NCBI RefSeq assembly: GCF_025345565.1
Contig: NZ_CP054475.1
Location: 3,699,129 to 3,763,128, forward strand
Length of the DNA stretch: 64,000 nt
Direction of reading: 5' to 3'
Source of the DNA: Thalassolituus hydrocarboniclasticus
GTDB taxonomy: Bacteria; Pseudomonadota; Gammaproteobacteria; Pseudomonadales; Oceanobacteraceae
Position numbers and translations under genes: made by a program. Each line of letters opens with the position of its first letter. The stretch's first letter is position 1. A model generated the notes under the pieces. That model saw nothing but the letters and a program-made list of their open reading frames with translations, was not told the origin of the DNA and did no database searches. Below, piece after piece: positions 16,933 to 27,000 of the stretch.

Positions 16933-17619
16933 TCATTCGACGTTTGCGCTCAACAGAGGTATAGCCTCTAACTCTTTTAGCCAGCCATCAAAAAGCGCGC
17001 ACTTTTCCCGCATTACGTTAAGGCCCACCTCAAGTGCCGCCAAGGTACCCATCAAGGGTTTTTCATAGCCGAAGATCAGCTGTTCAATGCGCTTACTGGG
17101 CGCTGTATGGGGGCTGTTATTAATATGTTCAGGACTTGAGAATGTGTTACAAATCGCGCTCAACTGCTGAGAAATCTGAGGCTTATCAACGCCCCTTGCC
17201 AAAGCGTCAGGGTCACTGAACAGCAGTGCTTCAAACTCATACATCTGCACATATGGAATAAAACGGCGCATGGCATCCTGGCCTAAAAACCGACTCAGCT
17301 CTTCTGTCATCTTGGCTTTCATTACATCGGCTTTTTCTGAAACATCGGCACTATCGTCAACATCGTTTTTTCCTGGAAAACTCATTGGAAGACCATAAAA
17401 ATCGAAGAAGGTAGTGCAGTAAGCGGTCCGCTCCTGAAGCAAGCGGTTTTCCACATCGGACTTAAGACGCTCAAATTTGAAGTTGCCACCCTTATGCCCG
17501 GGCTTGCCCACCAGAGCCGGAACCAACCAAATACCTTTATTAATGAAGGTAGGCTGTAGCAGCTCATTCACGAACATTTCTTCGGTTTGCCCTTCACAGA
17601 TTACGTGAACCCGAATCAT
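16933..17619 (-). CDS. DUF4276-family TOPRIM-like protein, partner of the ATPase
   Basis: This is a 228-residue protein starting at ATG 17619 behind GGAGG; the ATG overlaps the stop of the ATPase gene (ATGA). The N-terminus (IRVHVICEGQTEEMFV) is the conserved acidic motif of DUF4276, with the Glu of CEGQTE expected in a TOPRIM-like active site. TTFFDFYGLPMSFPG and YEFEALLFSDP are further family motifs. ATPase plus TOPRIM-like gene pairs (for example AriA/AriB of PARIS, OLD-type systems) act in phage defence, so it is probably the nuclease-like effector of its neighbour. That function is inferred by analogy. Confidence 0.8.
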   Translation of the reverse strand: MIRVHVICEGQTEEMFVNELLQPTFINKGIWLVPALVGKPGHKGGNFKFERLKSDVENRLLQERTAYCTTFFDFYGLPMSFPGKNDVDDSADVSEKADVMKAKMTEELSRFLGQDAMRRFIPYVQMYEFEALLFSDPDALARGVDKPQISQQLSAICNTFSSPEHINNSPHTAPSKRIEQLIFGYEKPLMGTLAALEVGLNVMREKCALFDGWLKELEAIPLLSANVE

Positions 17620-18719
17620 CGTGACGGCCTCCCGCCAAGAACATTCTTCTCCCACAGCTCACCAACCGTGTAATCTTCAAGCCAACGCTCAAAATCAGAT
17701 TCATCCAGACGTTTAAATACCGAAGCCCCCTGCTCACGCTCAACTATGATGAGATCGTCTATTTCAAACTCATTCAGTAGCGGGACAGACTGTGTTGAGA
17801 TAATGACTTGGGTACGCTTAGCCGCAGAACGTAACAAAGCTCCCAGCAAGGTGATGGCATAGGGGTGAAGCCCTAGCTCGGGTTCATCAATGATAATGGT
17901 GGAAGGCAGCCGCGGTTGCATCAGCGCCGTTACCAGGCAGATAAAACGAATTGAACCATCCGACAGTTGACTGGGCCAAAGTGCGTAGTCGCTGTCTTGC
18001 TGCTTCCAAAGTAGACGAACTTGTTCCTCTTCAGTTGGCAGCGTTCTTGGTGTCAATACAAAGTCATCAAAGAATGGCACGGCCAAACGAACGGTTTTGA
18101 TGATCTGACTGTAAACCTCAGGCTCTTCATTTTGTAGCCGAAAAAGAAAAGCTGATAGATTCGAGGCATCCATACGCAGATATTCGTTATCGTGTACAGC
18201 ACACCACCGCTTAACACCCGCTGTATCGCTGGTATCATGGAAGTGATAGACCTTCCAACCGGAAATAGCTCCATAACAAAATTTTGCCACCGACGCTCCA
18301 TCACCGAGCGCAATGCGCTCTTTTAACTTGGACTCCAAATGCCCTGTGCCAAGTTTTTTGTCGGTTGGCCCATAGTAAACACCGGAAAAGTAGATACGCT
18401 CTTTAGTAAAGGTGAAGCTTTCATCAGCGTTGGACTCCAACACCAACTCATATTCGTTATCGCCAAAGCAAACAAGGGTCTCAAGACTTGATGTCTCCTT
18501 TACCCCATAACTCAGAATCCGATCAGCTCCCCCTTGCTTGCTCGCCCATACTTGCAGACGTCCTTCTACCAACTCAGATAGCATACGAAAATAGGCGACA
18601 AAATTACTTTTGCCGGCCCCGTTGGCGCCAATCAGCACGTTCAAGTTGCGTAATCGCAGCTTATCCATCTTGCGGATTGACCTAAAGCCAGAGATTGACA
18701 GTGTATGAATTGCACTCAT
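17616..18719 (-). CDS. AAA15/AAA21-family (OLD-like) ATPase
   Basis: This is a 367-residue ABC/SMC-type ATPase. The N-terminus has LSISGFRSIRKMDKL and Walker A IGANGAGKSNF (residues 30-40). LWPSQLSDGSIRFICLVTAL is the signature region and STIIIDEPELGLHPYAI (about 270-285) is Walker B, followed by the VIISTQSVPLLNEF H-loop region. It is coupled to the DUF4276 gene by a 4-bp overlap. The upstream 82-bp gap after brxU is the largest inside the BREX operon, so this pair may have its own promoter. It is likely a defence module nested in BREX. Confidence 0.85.
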   Translation of the reverse strand: MSAIHTLSISGFRSIRKMDKLRLRNLNVLIGANGAGKSNFVAYFRMLSELVEGRLQVWASKQGGADRILSYGVKETSSLETLVCFGDNEYELVLESNADESFTFTKERIYFSGVYYGPTDKKLGTGHLESKLKERIALGDGASVAKFCYGAISGWKVYHFHDTSDTAGVKRWCAVHDNEYLRMDASNLSAFLFRLQNEEPEVYSQIIKTVRLAVPFFDDFVLTPRTLPTEEEQVRLLWKQQDSDYALWPSQLSDGSIRFICLVTALMQPRLPSTIIIDEPELGLHPYAITLLGALLRSAAKRTQVIISTQSVPLLNEFEIDDLIIVEREQGASVFKRLDESDFERWLEDYTVGELWEKNVLGGRPSR

Positions 18720-18801
18720 TGTGTAGCACCTAAAATCCAGAATGAATCATTGCCCATCTGACACCATCTATTGTGATCTATCCATCCTCTCTGCAGCTTG
18801 C

Positions 18802-20508
18802 CTAAAGGCATACTGCAGACATAGGTTTAAGTTTCCACCCAGCTTCTAATACCTCAAGCAGATTGTTCTGACGTGTGTTGACCACGTCCGGAGTCCACTC
18901 CTGTGTATTCAACACCTGAGTTGTCATCACGTAAGATGAAACGCCTTGGCGCCCACCGAAGTAAGCAGTTTTCTTCTTGGTGAAGTCAAAGTTACTGGCC
19001 GCCGAATTGCGCTGCTGGGTCAAGGGCACAAGGTTGGCAATTTTGTGTACCCATTGCTGTCTGACGTCAGCATCCTGCCAGTTTTCTTCCCACTCACTAC
19101 CGGCTTCAACCGTTTGCGGCAGTACGTGCTCGATGGTCAGCACTTTAGCGTCATAGCTAGCTGCGCCATCTGACAAGAAAGAATCCAATCGCAGGATAAG
19201 ATAATTTCGTCGACGTGCCGTCAGATAGTAAATATCCGAATTGAGCACATCCCGCATTTCACTTTTTTCGTTTTCCGTTAGCTCAATCGTCTTAATCGGG
19301 TTTTCCAGTGAATGCGTCCCCATGAGCTCTTCGAGAACAACAGCATAACGAACGATACGCTGGTTTACGTTTTTAGCGCAGACGTGCATGTAAGCTGCCA
19401 GTCGCTCCAGCTGTTGAAAGAACCAAAGTACATACGCCGGGGAATCCTTATGGGTAGACAAAAACTGGATTGCACAGGGCATCCAGTCAGAGTTGTCGAT
19501 GCGATTCAACCACTTCAACAGAGCGTTTACATCAGCTGCGTTCGTTGTCGAGATGTACTCACTCTTTTTGGCAATCAGGTAAGCCATGGCATATGGCTCA
19601 ATGACCTTCGAAATCAGTTGTTCAGAGCTGGTCGATTTCTTTACCACATGCTCCTCAAATTCTTCCAGCAGAGTGCGCTGAGCCTTTGCCCGCGCGTAGA
19701 TCATGCGGATATGATTGAAAAGCTCAGCGAAACCCGCTCGCCCAGTTTTGACCTCAAGCTCTTCCCATGTATTGGTAAAGTCTTCTTGCTTTGCCGCAGC
19801 GATATTACCGATCACATCGGACTTAATAATATCGGTCGGCAACAAATCCAATCCCCGGCTATTCAGCACGGAAAACACCCGGAACGCGGATTTTTTGCTG
19901 GCCGTGGACACCACAACCAGAAAACAGCGCTGGATCAGCGAAGCACCAAACCGGATAAGACCAGCTGTATCGTTGGCAAAAGCCGATACAAGCCTGTCCC
20001 TCAGCAGTCTGGCATTGCGCTGGATGTTTTGTTGTGGCTCTTCCAGCTGGGCAGACTCCAGGGCAAACAGCTCGTTGAATTTGAACGCTTGGACATAATC
20101 GGCAAAAAACTGCCTGTCACGCTCGCGCAAGCTCAGCCTGGGTTTGGCTCGGATACCTTGCGAAAGCCTGCCAGGCTCACGGATATAACCTTCGAAATCA
20201 GAACGCACCTCACCCTCAAGCAAACTGGTGATCACCGATAACAAGATCGTCAGCGTGGTCAGTCGCTGCTGCCCGTCGATCACCTCGGATGCTGGCTTGC
20301 CTTCTGCCTTGATCAGCACAATGCTGCCAAGAAAATACGAGTCATCCTCCGGCTCCGCCAAATAGAAACTGTAGAGATCGTCGAATAGCTCCAAGGCCTG
20401 GTCATCAGTCCATGCATACGGTCTTTGATAAGCCGGAATAACAAAGTCGAAGTCAGAACTGAAGATTTTCGCCAGCGGGTACTCTGCTCCCGCTATCTTG
20501 TTACTCAT
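18802..20508 (-). CDS. brxU: BrxU, GmrSD-type (DUF262/DUF1524) type IV restriction enzyme
   Basis: This is a 568-residue protein that fuses an N-terminal DUF262 (GmrS) domain with a C-terminal HNH-like DUF1524 (GmrD) domain. Motifs are FVIPAYQRPYAW (residues 23-34), EVIDGQQRLTTL with the DGQQR NTP-binding motif (78-82), and LTIEHVLPQ with a downstream Asn-rich segment (about 454-510) for the His-Asn nuclease. GmrSD enzymes cut modified DNA, such as glucosylated hydroxymethylcytosine. The pglX-brxU-pglZ position matches the arrangement known for BrxU, which complements BREX against phages with modified DNA. It overlaps pglX by 4 bp. Confidence 0.92.
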   Translation of the reverse strand: MSNKIAGAEYPLAKIFSSDFDFVIPAYQRPYAWTDDQALELFDDLYSFYLAEPEDDSYFLGSIVLIKAEGKPASEVIDGQQRLTTLTILLSVITSLLEGEVRSDFEGYIREPGRLSQGIRAKPRLSLRERDRQFFADYVQAFKFNELFALESAQLEEPQQNIQRNARLLRDRLVSAFANDTAGLIRFGASLIQRCFLVVVSTASKKSAFRVFSVLNSRGLDLLPTDIIKSDVIGNIAAAKQEDFTNTWEELEVKTGRAGFAELFNHIRMIYARAKAQRTLLEEFEEHVVKKSTSSEQLISKVIEPYAMAYLIAKKSEYISTTNAADVNALLKWLNRIDNSDWMPCAIQFLSTHKDSPAYVLWFFQQLERLAAYMHVCAKNVNQRIVRYAVVLEELMGTHSLENPIKTIELTENEKSEMRDVLNSDIYYLTARRRNYLILRLDSFLSDGAASYDAKVLTIEHVLPQTVEAGSEWEENWQDADVRQQWVHKIANLVPLTQQRNSAASNFDFTKKKTAYFGGRQGVSSYVMTTQVLNTQEWTPDVVNTRQNNLLEVLEAGWKLKPMSAVCL

Positions 20509-23500
20509 GCTTTGCTCTCCCTTGCTTTACGCTTTTCTTCCAATGCCAGGTGATGATCATTGATCCGCGCGCCTTCGCCCTCGCCGTATTCCAGTCCTAA
20601 TGAATACCAAGGGGCGGATTCGACGTCTTTGCCGCGGTCTTTGGTCCATTTGATGTTGGGTTTCCAGCGCAGGATGCCGGCGCCTTTTTTGCCCAGGTCT
20701 TTGGCCCGCAGGAAGGGGCGGATGTTGAGGCGTACGCCGTCGTTGAGGTCGGGGTTCCAGCCGATGGGTTGTTCCGCCAGGGGTTTCCAGCGCACGAAGA
20801 TATCGTAGGGCTTTTCGCCTTCGAGGATCTTTTCCAGCTCGGTTTTCAGGGTTTCTGCCGCAGCGAGACGGATATCGGCACCGTCTTCGCCGTTGGCCAC
20901 ACCCGCTTGCTGGGTGCGGATCCAGTCGCCCAGGTAGGTGTAGATCAGGCGCTCAAGGCCGGCCTTGTCAAGCTGGTGGTAGTTCACCAGGGCGCTGAAG
21001 CCGTCTTTCAGGCCATCCCACACATGCCAGATAAAGGGGCGGTTCTGGAACAGCTTGCAGTGCTGCTCAAAGAACTTGTCGCGCAGCCAGAGGCTCAGGG
21101 ATTTGCTGCCGACGGCATCGAGCAAGCGGTTTTTCAGCGGGGTGGTCCAGGCATCGCCATAGGCGGCTTGCAGCAGGGCTTCCAGGCGCTGGTCGGCGGC
21201 TTTTTCACCGCGCACCGGTGGCAGGCAGACAATGCCGTCGTCGTCGACAAAACCAGACAGTGCCTGGCAACGCTCGACCCATTCGCGCTGTTCGGCGGCC
21301 AGCTCCATCTCCGGGTCCAGCTCTGCCGGCCAGCGGTAGCCGAGCAGGCGGGCGACGGCGACTTGCAGCACGCTGTCATCGACGCGCACTTCGCCGTGGG
21401 CGGTCCATTTGCGGTCTTCGTCCCAGATCACCGAGCCACAGGGATGGCCGTGGTAGATCCACTGGGTGGGGTCGTTGGTGTAGGGCTGGGGCAAGCCGTT
21501 GGGGTATTGTTCTTCGGCGACTTTGGTCCAGTGTTCTAGGTCGAACGGTACTTTAACCAAAGTGGCATTTGTGACGTTTAGTTTTTGATCAATTTTCCGC
21601 ACTTCTTCGTTATATGTACTGCTGTAGCAATAACACCAAAGAGCTGAGAGCACGTCCTCATTATTAGGAAGAACAACAGCGATGTTAGAATCAAACTTGT
21701 TGCCCACATACAGTGAAGTTGGTAGCACGCTCATTTGACTGATTGCGACGCCCCATCTACCCCACGCGGCATTACCTCTCTGATCTGAGTCATGAAGTCT
21801 TTCGCGACGAAACTCAGCCGGAAGCCTAAGGTGACCATTAACGTCATCGTACTCAATGACTTTATCCATGCCACCAAAGTGGAGTGGTTCAACTACAGTG
21901 CCTTGTTGAAAAACGAAGATATTTGGTCGTTGATTGAACTCCCAAAATTGACGCTGAAAACGAGGAGAGTCTCCATTGAGGACTCCAGCTAGCCCCTTAG
22001 CCTTCGTATTCAGCCTCGTTGCTATGTCGGACGTGTCAAGAATAATGGTCGCATCTGGATTTTGTAGCTGCTTACCTTGCTCCACACTCTTCACTTCATC
22101 TGCCAGCAAGCCCACCGCTTTCTCTACAGCAGTGCGCGGTTTGGACACATCCACCCCACGAATCCAGTTGCCCTGCTCGCTAGTTCTCAACAGACCCGCA
22201 GACTGGTCAGCGCTATTGCCACTGACAATAGAGACCATAGCAATATTAGTGATGTTGCCAGGTCCGATTTCGAAGGCCTCTGCACCGCCGCCGAGCTTTA
22301 TGACAAGCCGCCAGTTATCTCTAAGCAGTAGCTTTTCCCTGAATTTACGGTAGCTGGTTAAGAACAGCCAATTCTGTGGCAACACAATACTGGCGTTGCC
22401 ACCCTGTACACAGAACTCCAGGCAACGATCAAGAAACACCGTGGCCAGGTCGTTTTTGCCTTCCGGGTAATACTCTTCGCAGTAGTCCTTGAGGGTCTCG
22501 TGCTGCTTGCCGCGTGCCAGGTAAGGCACGTTGGTGATGACCCAGGTGTATTGGCCAGCCAGCAGCTCGGCGGCCTTGGCCAGGCCCTGGGCGACAATAC
22601 CGGCTTCCAGGCGATTGGTCAGGGCGGAGATTTCGCCGTCGGCCTGGCCCTGCTGGTTGGCCTGATCTTGAGTGAGCGCTTCGCCCAACAGTTGCTGCAA
22701 TTCGCTCCACTGGGCGATCTGCGCGGCCTTGCTACGGCGCGGGTTGATCAAACTGCCGAGTACTGGGGCATCCTGAAAGGTCTGGTACATCCAGTCCAGA
22801 GCAATGGTCAGGTTCTGCTTGCCAGCCTTGCGGCTGAGCTCTTTCCATTCGTCACGGGCGGCGGCGATGGACAGGCCGCTGCAGGCCAGGTGCAGTTCCG
22901 GCAGCGTGCGATAGCCACCGGCATCGGGGTAACGCCAGGCTTCCAGCGCCACGGCAAAGGCCGCCAGCTCGACGCAGCGCTGGTCCAGCTCCAGGCCGTG
23001 AAGGTTTTCACTCAGCACCCGGTCGATCGCCTGTTGCGGGGTAAGCTGTTCCAGTTCCATACGCATGGGCACCAGCATCAAAAACGCCGCCACCAGAAAA
23101 TGGCCGGAACCGCAGCAGGGGTCGAGAGCTTTGAGTTCGCTTAAGTGCTTGGGCCAGGCGTCGAAGTTGCCGGAGGCGGGTTGCCATTGTTGAGTTTGGT
23201 CGTCTTGCACAAAGCGCAGGTAACTGAGTGGTACGCCAGGAATGGCGGCTTTGTCGCGCAGCTCTTGCTCGCTGTGCGCGGTTTGCCAGTCGGCTTCCGT
23301 CAGCCGCTGCCCGGCCCACCAGGCGCCCAGGCTGTTATCCAGCAGGAAGCTGACCATGTAGGGTTCGGTAAACAGCTGGGTGACGGGCGAGAGTTCGTCG
23401 GCGCCGATCTTGACCTCAGACTTGTTGACCTCTTCCTTGCGCTTGCTCTGCCAGAATTGGTAAACCCAGCCCAGGCTGTCCTGAGCCTGGAAGGTTTCCG

Positions 23501-24080
23501 GGGCCAGGGAGTGCAGCAGGTGTTCCAGCTCGCGCTGGTCTTCCGGGGCAAAATGCAGAGCAAATACGGGTGATTCCACGCGGAAGATCTGCGGCAGCAT
23601 TTTTGAGGCCAGCACCCCGGCCAGTTCCCAGCCGTTGCGGCAGGCTTGTTCCTGGTCATCGCGGTACACGCCGTCGCGCACCAGCTCGTCGCATTCGTGC
23701 AGGGTCAGTGGCACGCCGGCTTCATACATCAGCAGGTGGTTTTGTTCCAGGAAGCGGGCAAACAACATACGGTGCCAGTGTTCGTAGGCAACTTCCGTGC
23801 GTAATTGGTGCGTGCTTTGGCTGCCGTTAGCGTTTTTAACATCACCCAGTTGGCGACCGTGGGCGCGCAAACGAGTACGCAGCGTGCGTTCAGCATCGCT
23901 TAAGTAATCCGGGGCTTTGGCTTCGCCTATGCCTAAGCGGTTCAGAGCGGTGGCAGCGGCGGCCTCGGCGATGTCGCGGGCTTTAATAACGGTTTTTTCC
24001 AGCGCCGCACGCAGGGGTTTTTCCAGCGGTTGGCGATGGTTTGAATGCAGGGTGTTCATCATTACGTCGCTGCTCGTCAA
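20505..24080 (-). CDS. pglX: PglX (BrxX), BREX adenine-specific DNA methyltransferase
   Basis: This is a 1191-residue methyltransferase, the usual PglX size. The SAM-binding motif I is ALDPCCGSGHFL (about residues 318-330). The catalytic motif IV reads TNVPYLARG (about 515-523), NVPY instead of the canonical NPPY, a variant I believe occurs in PglX proteins. The enzyme methylates adenine in a non-palindromic site to mark self DNA and sets BREX specificity. It overlaps brxC and brxU by 4 bp each. The middle and C-terminal region holds the target-recognition part; codons around 21,550-22,350 are more AT-rich than the flanks, as expected if this variable region was exchanged. Confidence 0.95.
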   Translation of the reverse strand: MTSSDVMMNTLHSNHRQPLEKPLRAALEKTVIKARDIAEAAAATALNRLGIGEAKAPDYLSDAERTLRTRLRAHGRQLGDVKNANGSQSTHQLRTEVAYEHWHRMLFARFLEQNHLLMYEAGVPLTLHECDELVRDGVYRDDQEQACRNGWELAGVLASKMLPQIFRVESPVFALHFAPEDQRELEHLLHSLAPETFQAQDSLGWVYQFWQSKRKEEVNKSEVKIGADELSPVTQLFTEPYMVSFLLDNSLGAWWAGQRLTEADWQTAHSEQELRDKAAIPGVPLSYLRFVQDDQTQQWQPASGNFDAWPKHLSELKALDPCCGSGHFLVAAFLMLVPMRMELEQLTPQQAIDRVLSENLHGLELDQRCVELAAFAVALEAWRYPDAGGYRTLPELHLACSGLSIAAARDEWKELSRKAGKQNLTIALDWMYQTFQDAPVLGSLINPRRSKAAQIAQWSELQQLLGEALTQDQANQQGQADGEISALTNRLEAGIVAQGLAKAAELLAGQYTWVITNVPYLARGKQHETLKDYCEEYYPEGKNDLATVFLDRCLEFCVQGGNASIVLPQNWLFLTSYRKFREKLLLRDNWRLVIKLGGGAEAFEIGPGNITNIAMVSIVSGNSADQSAGLLRTSEQGNWIRGVDVSKPRTAVEKAVGLLADEVKSVEQGKQLQNPDATIILDTSDIATRLNTKAKGLAGVLNGDSPRFQRQFWEFNQRPNIFVFQQGTVVEPLHFGGMDKVIEYDDVNGHLRLPAEFRRERLHDSDQRGNAAWGRWGVAISQMSVLPTSLYVGNKFDSNIAVVLPNNEDVLSALWCYCYSSTYNEEVRKIDQKLNVTNATLVKVPFDLEHWTKVAEEQYPNGLPQPYTNDPTQWIYHGHPCGSVIWDEDRKWTAHGEVRVDDSVLQVAVARLLGYRWPAELDPEMELAAEQREWVERCQALSGFVDDDGIVCLPPVRGEKAADQRLEALLQAAYGDAWTTPLKNRLLDAVGSKSLSLWLRDKFFEQHCKLFQNRPFIWHVWDGLKDGFSALVNYHQLDKAGLERLIYTYLGDWIRTQQAGVANGEDGADIRLAAAETLKTELEKILEGEKPYDIFVRWKPLAEQPIGWNPDLNDGVRLNIRPFLRAKDLGKKGAGILRWKPNIKWTKDRGKDVESAPWYSLGLEYGEGEGARINDHHLALEEKRKARESKA

Positions 24081-27000
24081 AAGGTTACGGGGCCGTCATT
24101 CAGTTTGTTTAAAACCCGGGCTTTAACGTCGTCCAGCCAGGCATTGAGTTCGGTCTCGGTGCTGATGGTGGTGCGCGGCAGGTCTATGCGCTGCACTTTG
24201 GGTTGCAGCAGTTGCACCGCTTCCATCCGGGCGCTGTCGAACTTACTGGCCAGCGAGTCGGTGCGGTCGCTCCATTGCGTCAGGCTCACGTCGTTGAGGG
24301 CATCGATGATGGTATCGGCATCGCTCAGTTCGGGTTGTGGCAAGGTCAGCAGGTTACGTTTGGCCAGCATCTGCTGGCGTTGCTGGTCGTCCAGACGTTG
24401 CCAGTCGGCATTGGCCTGCAGTTGTTGCAGTTGTTGCGCGTGGGTGTCGAGGTAGGCCTGTACATGGTGATTAACGGCATCCCGCAGTTTGCTGACCAGC
24501 TGTTGAATTAGCGGCTTGGCCGGGTTCGGATTGCTGAGCAGCGAGCGGTTTTGGCGAATGGCCTCGGCTTCTTTATTGATCTCTGCGTAAAACGCCAGGT
24601 CTTTGCTTAATTCCAGCAGCGTTTGCAGCTGATCCCAGTCGTTGCTGCGCACCTGAATGGCCTGGGCTTGTTCCTGCCAGTGTTGTTGGGCATCTAAAAG
24701 TGCCTGTTGGTGCTCCACCACGAGCTTGATCTGGGCATTGCCCGACTGACGGGCAATATCATCAAACAGTTGGGTATCGGGTTGTTGCGGATACGGTGCT
24801 TCGCCACCGGCACGTTGGGCCAGTTCGCGGGCTTTTTCGATCATCTGGGGCAGGCGGGTGCTTTCTTCACCACTTTGGCATTGAACGCCCAGCCATTTGC
24901 CAATAACGCCCCGTACCTTAATCAGATCAACCGGGCTGATGGTGACGTTTTCCGGGTAAAAGGCGACCTGGGTAATTTGTTTGCGTTCCAGGTCTGGCGC
25001 TTTAATGGCACGCCCACTGCTGTCTTTGGCGATGATGACGCCGGCTGCCAGCAGTGCATACAGAGCGCCGTCGATGGCATCCTGCGGCCAGCCATAGGGC
25101 GCGGCCAGGAAATAATCGCGGATTTCTTTGCCGGTTTTGGATACGCCAATGTAGCGTTTAATTTGTGCGCAAACCGGATGCTTGTCGGCATCGCCGCTGT
25201 GGTTGACCGCTTCCAGTGCGTTATGGCCGCCCTCTTTGCGGGCGCGGTCGTACACTTTGCTCCAGCCTGCATGGTCGGCGGCGTCGAACTCGCGGTACAG
25301 ACGCACCAGGGATGCCCTGGCGGCGGTTTCTACCCGCTCACTGATGCTGTTGCCATCCACATCGGCACCACCGGCTTGCCACACCATGACGCCATCCAGA
25401 ATTTCTTTCAGCAGCGTTTCAACGTGCTTTTCAGCATCGCGTTTGCGGGTTTCCATGGCCGAGCGGGCGTCTTTGCCGGCGTCGGTATTGGGAATGCCCC
25501 GCAGGCTTAAGGTGGTTTCGGCGGCGTGTTGCGCAATTAAGGCGGCGGCCAGTTCCGATTTGTTGCGCGCAGGCACAAAGATGAAGATGGTCGGGTCGCC
25601 CGCCGGCCGGCGACGGGCTTCGTTCAGGAAGTCTTTTTCACTGTTACCCCAGCCGTCTTGCAGCCAGGCGTATATTTTTTCGCTGGCATCGCGTGGCAGC
25701 TCCGCATCGGTATGAATCAGTATTTGCCGGGCTTCGCTGACGTGGCGACCCTGCGTTAGCCGAACCTGATGAATCTGTTGGCGCAAGGCTTTTTGCAGCA
25801 AGTCGATGCGCAGGTTTTCGACCCGTTGCATGTTGCCACGCAGGGTTGCTTCTTCTTGTCGGAAGGTGTCGTACCACTGCGCACTTTCCTGGGTTTGTAA
25901 GCGGTATTCCGTACCCGCCTGGGTTTGCATGGCCATAATCAGGCCCTGGCTGGCCAGGTCTTCCAGCAGTTCCGGTACCTGGGTGCGTAGTTGGTCTTTG
26001 CCGCTGCCGAGATCATCGATTAACAAATCGGCCAGCATATCGGGCGTGGCACGCACGCCAGCATCGGATACCGGGTCGGTGGGCAGCTTGCCAATCAGCA
26101 GAATAAGAGCCAGCAGGCGGCTTTGAATCTGGCTGTTTTCATCACCGGCTTTTAAGCGGCCAATGTTTTCGGAAACTGCTTTGGAAATAATGCCGGTTTG
26201 CAGCAGGTTGTTGGCAATCTGGTCGTAAATAAAGTCGGCGGGTACAACATAGCCCAGTTCTTTATCGGCCGTGCTTTGAGTGGCTTCGTGCACGACTTTG
26301 AGTTGGTTACGCAGTTGCGAAACCGTACCCGTTGTATCGACGATACGCAGCACGCGCTCCCAGAAACGGCGACGTACGGGCAGCAGAGGATAATCGGCCA
26401 GCATGACTTTTTCGTCATCACGATGGTATTCGATGCGGGTGCCGCGTAAGTGACGGGAAATTTCACCCAAATGCGTTTTCAGCAATGAGTCAATTTGCGG
26501 CTTGGCCGATTCTTTTTTCTGCAGAATGACTTTGCGGATAACCGATTCCACATCGGTGTCGGACAGCTGCACGGTGGTGGGGAAGCGGCCCATTAAGCGC
26601 TGCAGGTTCGGCATTCCGGATAAGGCGTTCTGGCCTGTTGCCACAAACAAAACTTTGTTTTTAAAGCCGGAATGGCCGCTGATGGTTTCTGTTACTTCCT
26701 GAATCTGGTGGGCTTTTTCTGCATCCTGGCCGACGTATTGCTGCACCTCGTCAAGGACAATCAAAGTCAGTGGCAACTCGCCATTAACGCTGATGGCATC
26801 GATGATGGCATCGACCATTTGTTTATTCGTAACGTCCGTAACGATCGGGTACTGGTCTTTCAGTAACTGGCGCATACCCGGAATATCGGTAGCCAGTGTG
26901 CTGTCGGCTTTTAATAACGCCGAAGCGATGCTGGTCGACATATACAGGTCGTCGATCTCTTCTTCCCACTTGTCGCCATCGGCTTCTACGGCGGCTTTAA

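Noticed and set aside
19312-20241. 309-residue plus-strand frame opposite brxU
   Set aside because: It is antisense to a gene with intact GmrSD motifs, and its product is low in recognisable structure.
20769-21539. Long plus-strand open frames opposite pglX (also 22500-23144 and 24707-25510 opposite brxC)
   Set aside because: They are antisense shadows of GC-rich coding DNA; no ribosome sites, and the minus-strand genes have clear family motifs.
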